Assembly (NCBI RefSeq): GCF_029784135.1
Contig: NC_073745.1
Span: forward strand, 161,089,335-161,153,334
Length of the DNA: 64,000 nucleotides
Origin: Toxorhynchites rutilus septentrionalis
Lineage: Eukaryota; Arthropoda; Insecta; Diptera; Culicidae
Reading direction: 5' to 3'
In this document: positions 62,064-64,000 of the stretch, piece after piece
Layout: the number at the start of each line of letters is the position of its first letter
How positions within the stretch are numbered: position 1 is the stretch's first letter
Made by a program: the position numbers and the translations under genes
The notes under the pieces: model-generated
The model's input: the letters and a program-made list of their open reading frames with translations, nothing else
Told to the model about the DNA's origin: nothing
The model's database searches: none

Positions 62064-64000
62064 TCACACACGAAGATCTATAGCTTTAAGGAAAACATAT
62101 ATATGGGACATGTAATCAAGGTCTAACCGTGCCAACACATCTCTCACCGGCACATTGGGCTGTCTTCCTCGGGCCCGAAGGGAGTTTTCTAAATTCGATC
62201 TGGCGACCAGATACACCTCGCACGACCAAACAATGTGCTCGATGTCGTGATAACCTTGGCCACAAACGCAGAGATTGCTGCTGGCAAGATTGAAACGAAA
62301 GAGTAGTGCATCTAACGAACAGTGATTGGACATGAGTCGGGAGAAGGTGCGAATAAAGTCCCGACTCAAGTCTAGACTTTTGAACCACGGTTTGAGGCTA
62401 ACCTTAGGGATAATCGAGTGAAACCACCGGCCCAATTCATCTTCATTCCACTTGCGTTGCCAGTTAGCGATGGTATTTTTGCGGACTAAAGAATAAAATT
62501 CATTGAAGGCGGTTTGACGCTGATAAATATCGCCTTCAATTGCACCTACCTTTGCTAATGAGTCAGCCCTCTCATTACCCGGAATGGAGCAATGTGAAGG
62601 GACCCAGATAAAGGTAATGACATAACAGCGTCTGGATAAAGCACTCAAAATTTCTCGTGTTCTCTCAAGGAAGTACGGCGAGTGCTTTTCCGGCCTCACT
62701 GAACGGATAGCTTCGACAGAGCTAAGACTATCCGTTACAATGTAATAGTGTTCAACAGGTCGTGAGGCGACGCTGTCCAGCGCCCAATGTATTGCTGCCA
62801 ATTCAGCAATATACACTGAGCAAGGATTCTGAAGACTGTGTGAGGTGCTAAAAAATTCGTTGAACACTCCAAATCCTGTGGACTCGTTTATAGTGGACCC
62901 ATCAGTAAAGAACATATTATCACAATTGATACCCCCATACTTTTCATCGAAGATCGTTGAAACGATCCTCGAGCGTTGGTAATCTGAATATCCATGGATA
63001 TCTTGCTTCATGGACAGATCAAAATGCACAGAGGAATTGATGTAGTCAGGGAAACAAACACGGTTGGGAATATACGAAGAAGGATCAACCTGCATGGAGA
63101 TGAATTCATGATATGAACTCATGAATCCGGAGTGGAAATTTAGCTCGATCAGCTGCTCAAAATTTCCGATCACCAATGGGTTCATGACCTTACACCGGAT
63201 GAAGAACCGAAGAGATAATAATTTGAAGCGATCTTTTAGTGGGAGTAGGCCTGCCAAAACCTCGAGACTCATGGTATGCGTTGAGGGCATACATCCCAAC
63301 GCTATACGGAGACAAAGATACTGAATTCGCTCGAGTTTAATGAGGTGTGTTTTGGCAGCTGATTGAAAACAGAAACTGCCATACTCCATCACTGAGAGAA
63401 TAGTTGTTCGATACAACATTATAAGATCTTCGGGATGGGCTCCCCACCAGGTGCCGGTAATTGTACGGAGAAAGTTTATTCTTTGTTGGCATTTTTTACT
63501 CAGATACCTAATATGGCCCCCCCCCCCCCCAAGTACATTTGGAGTCGAACCAGACCCCAAGATACTTGAATGACATAGCATGAGTGATCGGTTTACCCAA
63601 AAGTTGAAGCTTTGGTTTTGCTGGTCTATGCTTCCTAGAAAAAACCACCATCTCTGTTTTCTCCATGGAGAATTCGATCCCTAGGCCAATGGCCCAGGTT
63701 GAAAAATTGTTCAAAGTATCTTGTAAGGGTCCTTGCAGGTCGGATTCGTTTGATCCTACGACAGACACCACTCCATCATCTGCAAGTTGTCTTAGGCTGC
63801 AATTTTGTGTAAGGCAATTGTCGATGTCGCTTACATAGAAGTTGTACAAAAGGGGGCTTAAACATGAGCCCTGGGGGAGGCCCATGTAAGAGACCCGACT
63901 TACTGCCGAATCTCCGTGAGAAAAGTTCAAATGTTTCTCACAAAGCAAGTTATATAACATATTATTCAATAGAGGCGGCAGACCCCGAGAGTGTAATTTG
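62064..64000 (-). pseudogene. I-type LINE ORF2, one frameshift at a C/G run
   Basis: From the window edge: [67 protein letters not shown]; then a 14-base C run (63517-63530, + strand) shifts the frame, which continues [28 protein letters not shown], RNase H ([57 protein letters not shown]) and a zinc motif (CVCGQGYHDIEHIVWSC), ending KAIDLRV at 62064. Apart from the run it is intact over about 640 codons. The N-terminal endonuclease lies outside the window. Confidence 0.92.

Larger units (their letters stand above)
61672..64000 (-). mobile_element. I-type LINE, minus strand, runs off the window
   Basis: 3' end at the T run 61672-61685 (+ strand), 3' UTR 61686-62063 with a (TA)n tract, coding part from 62064 to beyond 64000. 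Close relative of the LINE at 30686-36817 and inserted in the R2-group element. Confidence 0.9.

Overview
This is a eukaryotic window, almost certainly from a culicine mosquito and most likely Aedes. The evidence is the exon/intron gene structure with 60-100 bp small introns next to multi-kilobase transposon-filled ones, an AT-rich base composition, tRNA-derived SINEs that look like Aedes Feilai, a DD37E transposase of the mosquito ITmD37E type, and dense nested non-LTR elements. Species is inferred from repeat style, not from a diagnostic gene.

Two host genes can be assembled, and they converge tail to tail. GPN1 (GPN-loop GTPase 1) runs on the + strand with exons 5749-5932, 5995-6819 and 14973-15076. 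Nardilysin (M16 metallopeptidase) runs on the minus strand from a first exon at 37587-37804 through nine more exons to its stop at 15180-15182. The two stop codons are 103 bp apart. The distant nardilysin first exon is tied to the rest by a matching codon phase across a 12.3 kb intron and by the family's conserved dibasic/YR-LxNGLxALLIS junction. Everything else is intronic or intergenic mobile DNA.

Layout. 1-5.7 kb: LINE ORF1 remnant, a nearly intact mariner (1121-2408) with one internal stop, a Tc1 relic, and a 5'-truncated LINE with target-site duplication (3848-4651). 5.7-15.1 kb: GPN1, whose second intron is a large interrupted inverted repeat (arms about 6828-8290 and 9325-14872) carrying SINEs, an L1/Tx1-like LINE with an open ORF2, a piggyBac-type MITE and a possible alternative last exon. 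15.2-25.2 kb: nardilysin exons 2-10, with a 6.6 kb intron holding an R2-group LINE relic, a textbook hAT element (20627-21749, 8-bp duplication) and promoter-bearing tandem repeats. 25.2-37.6 kb: nardilysin intron 1, with a histone H3 pseudogene that still carries its mRNA 3' stem-loop, a rearranged ITmD37E element, and an I-type LINE split by a hAT element. 37.6-51.9 kb: nardilysin first exon and upstream DNA, then MITEs and three TTAA-flanked piggyBac-like elements. 51.9-57.5 kb: one repeat element whose interior has expanded into a roughly 0.71 kb satellite. 57.5-64 kb: minisatellite, then an R2-group LINE (minus) interrupted by an I-type LINE (minus) that runs off the window.

The most unusual thread is a dispersed family whose ends carry TTGACGTAGGACTA in inverted orientation. 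Different copies contain a TATA/initiator core promoter, a decayed replication-type histone H3 gene with stem-loop, about 107-bp internal repeats, or the whole satellite array. It looks like a mobile family that captured histone-gene parts and then seeded a satellite. I could not run any alignment, so copy boundaries are approximate unless a target-site duplication fixes them.
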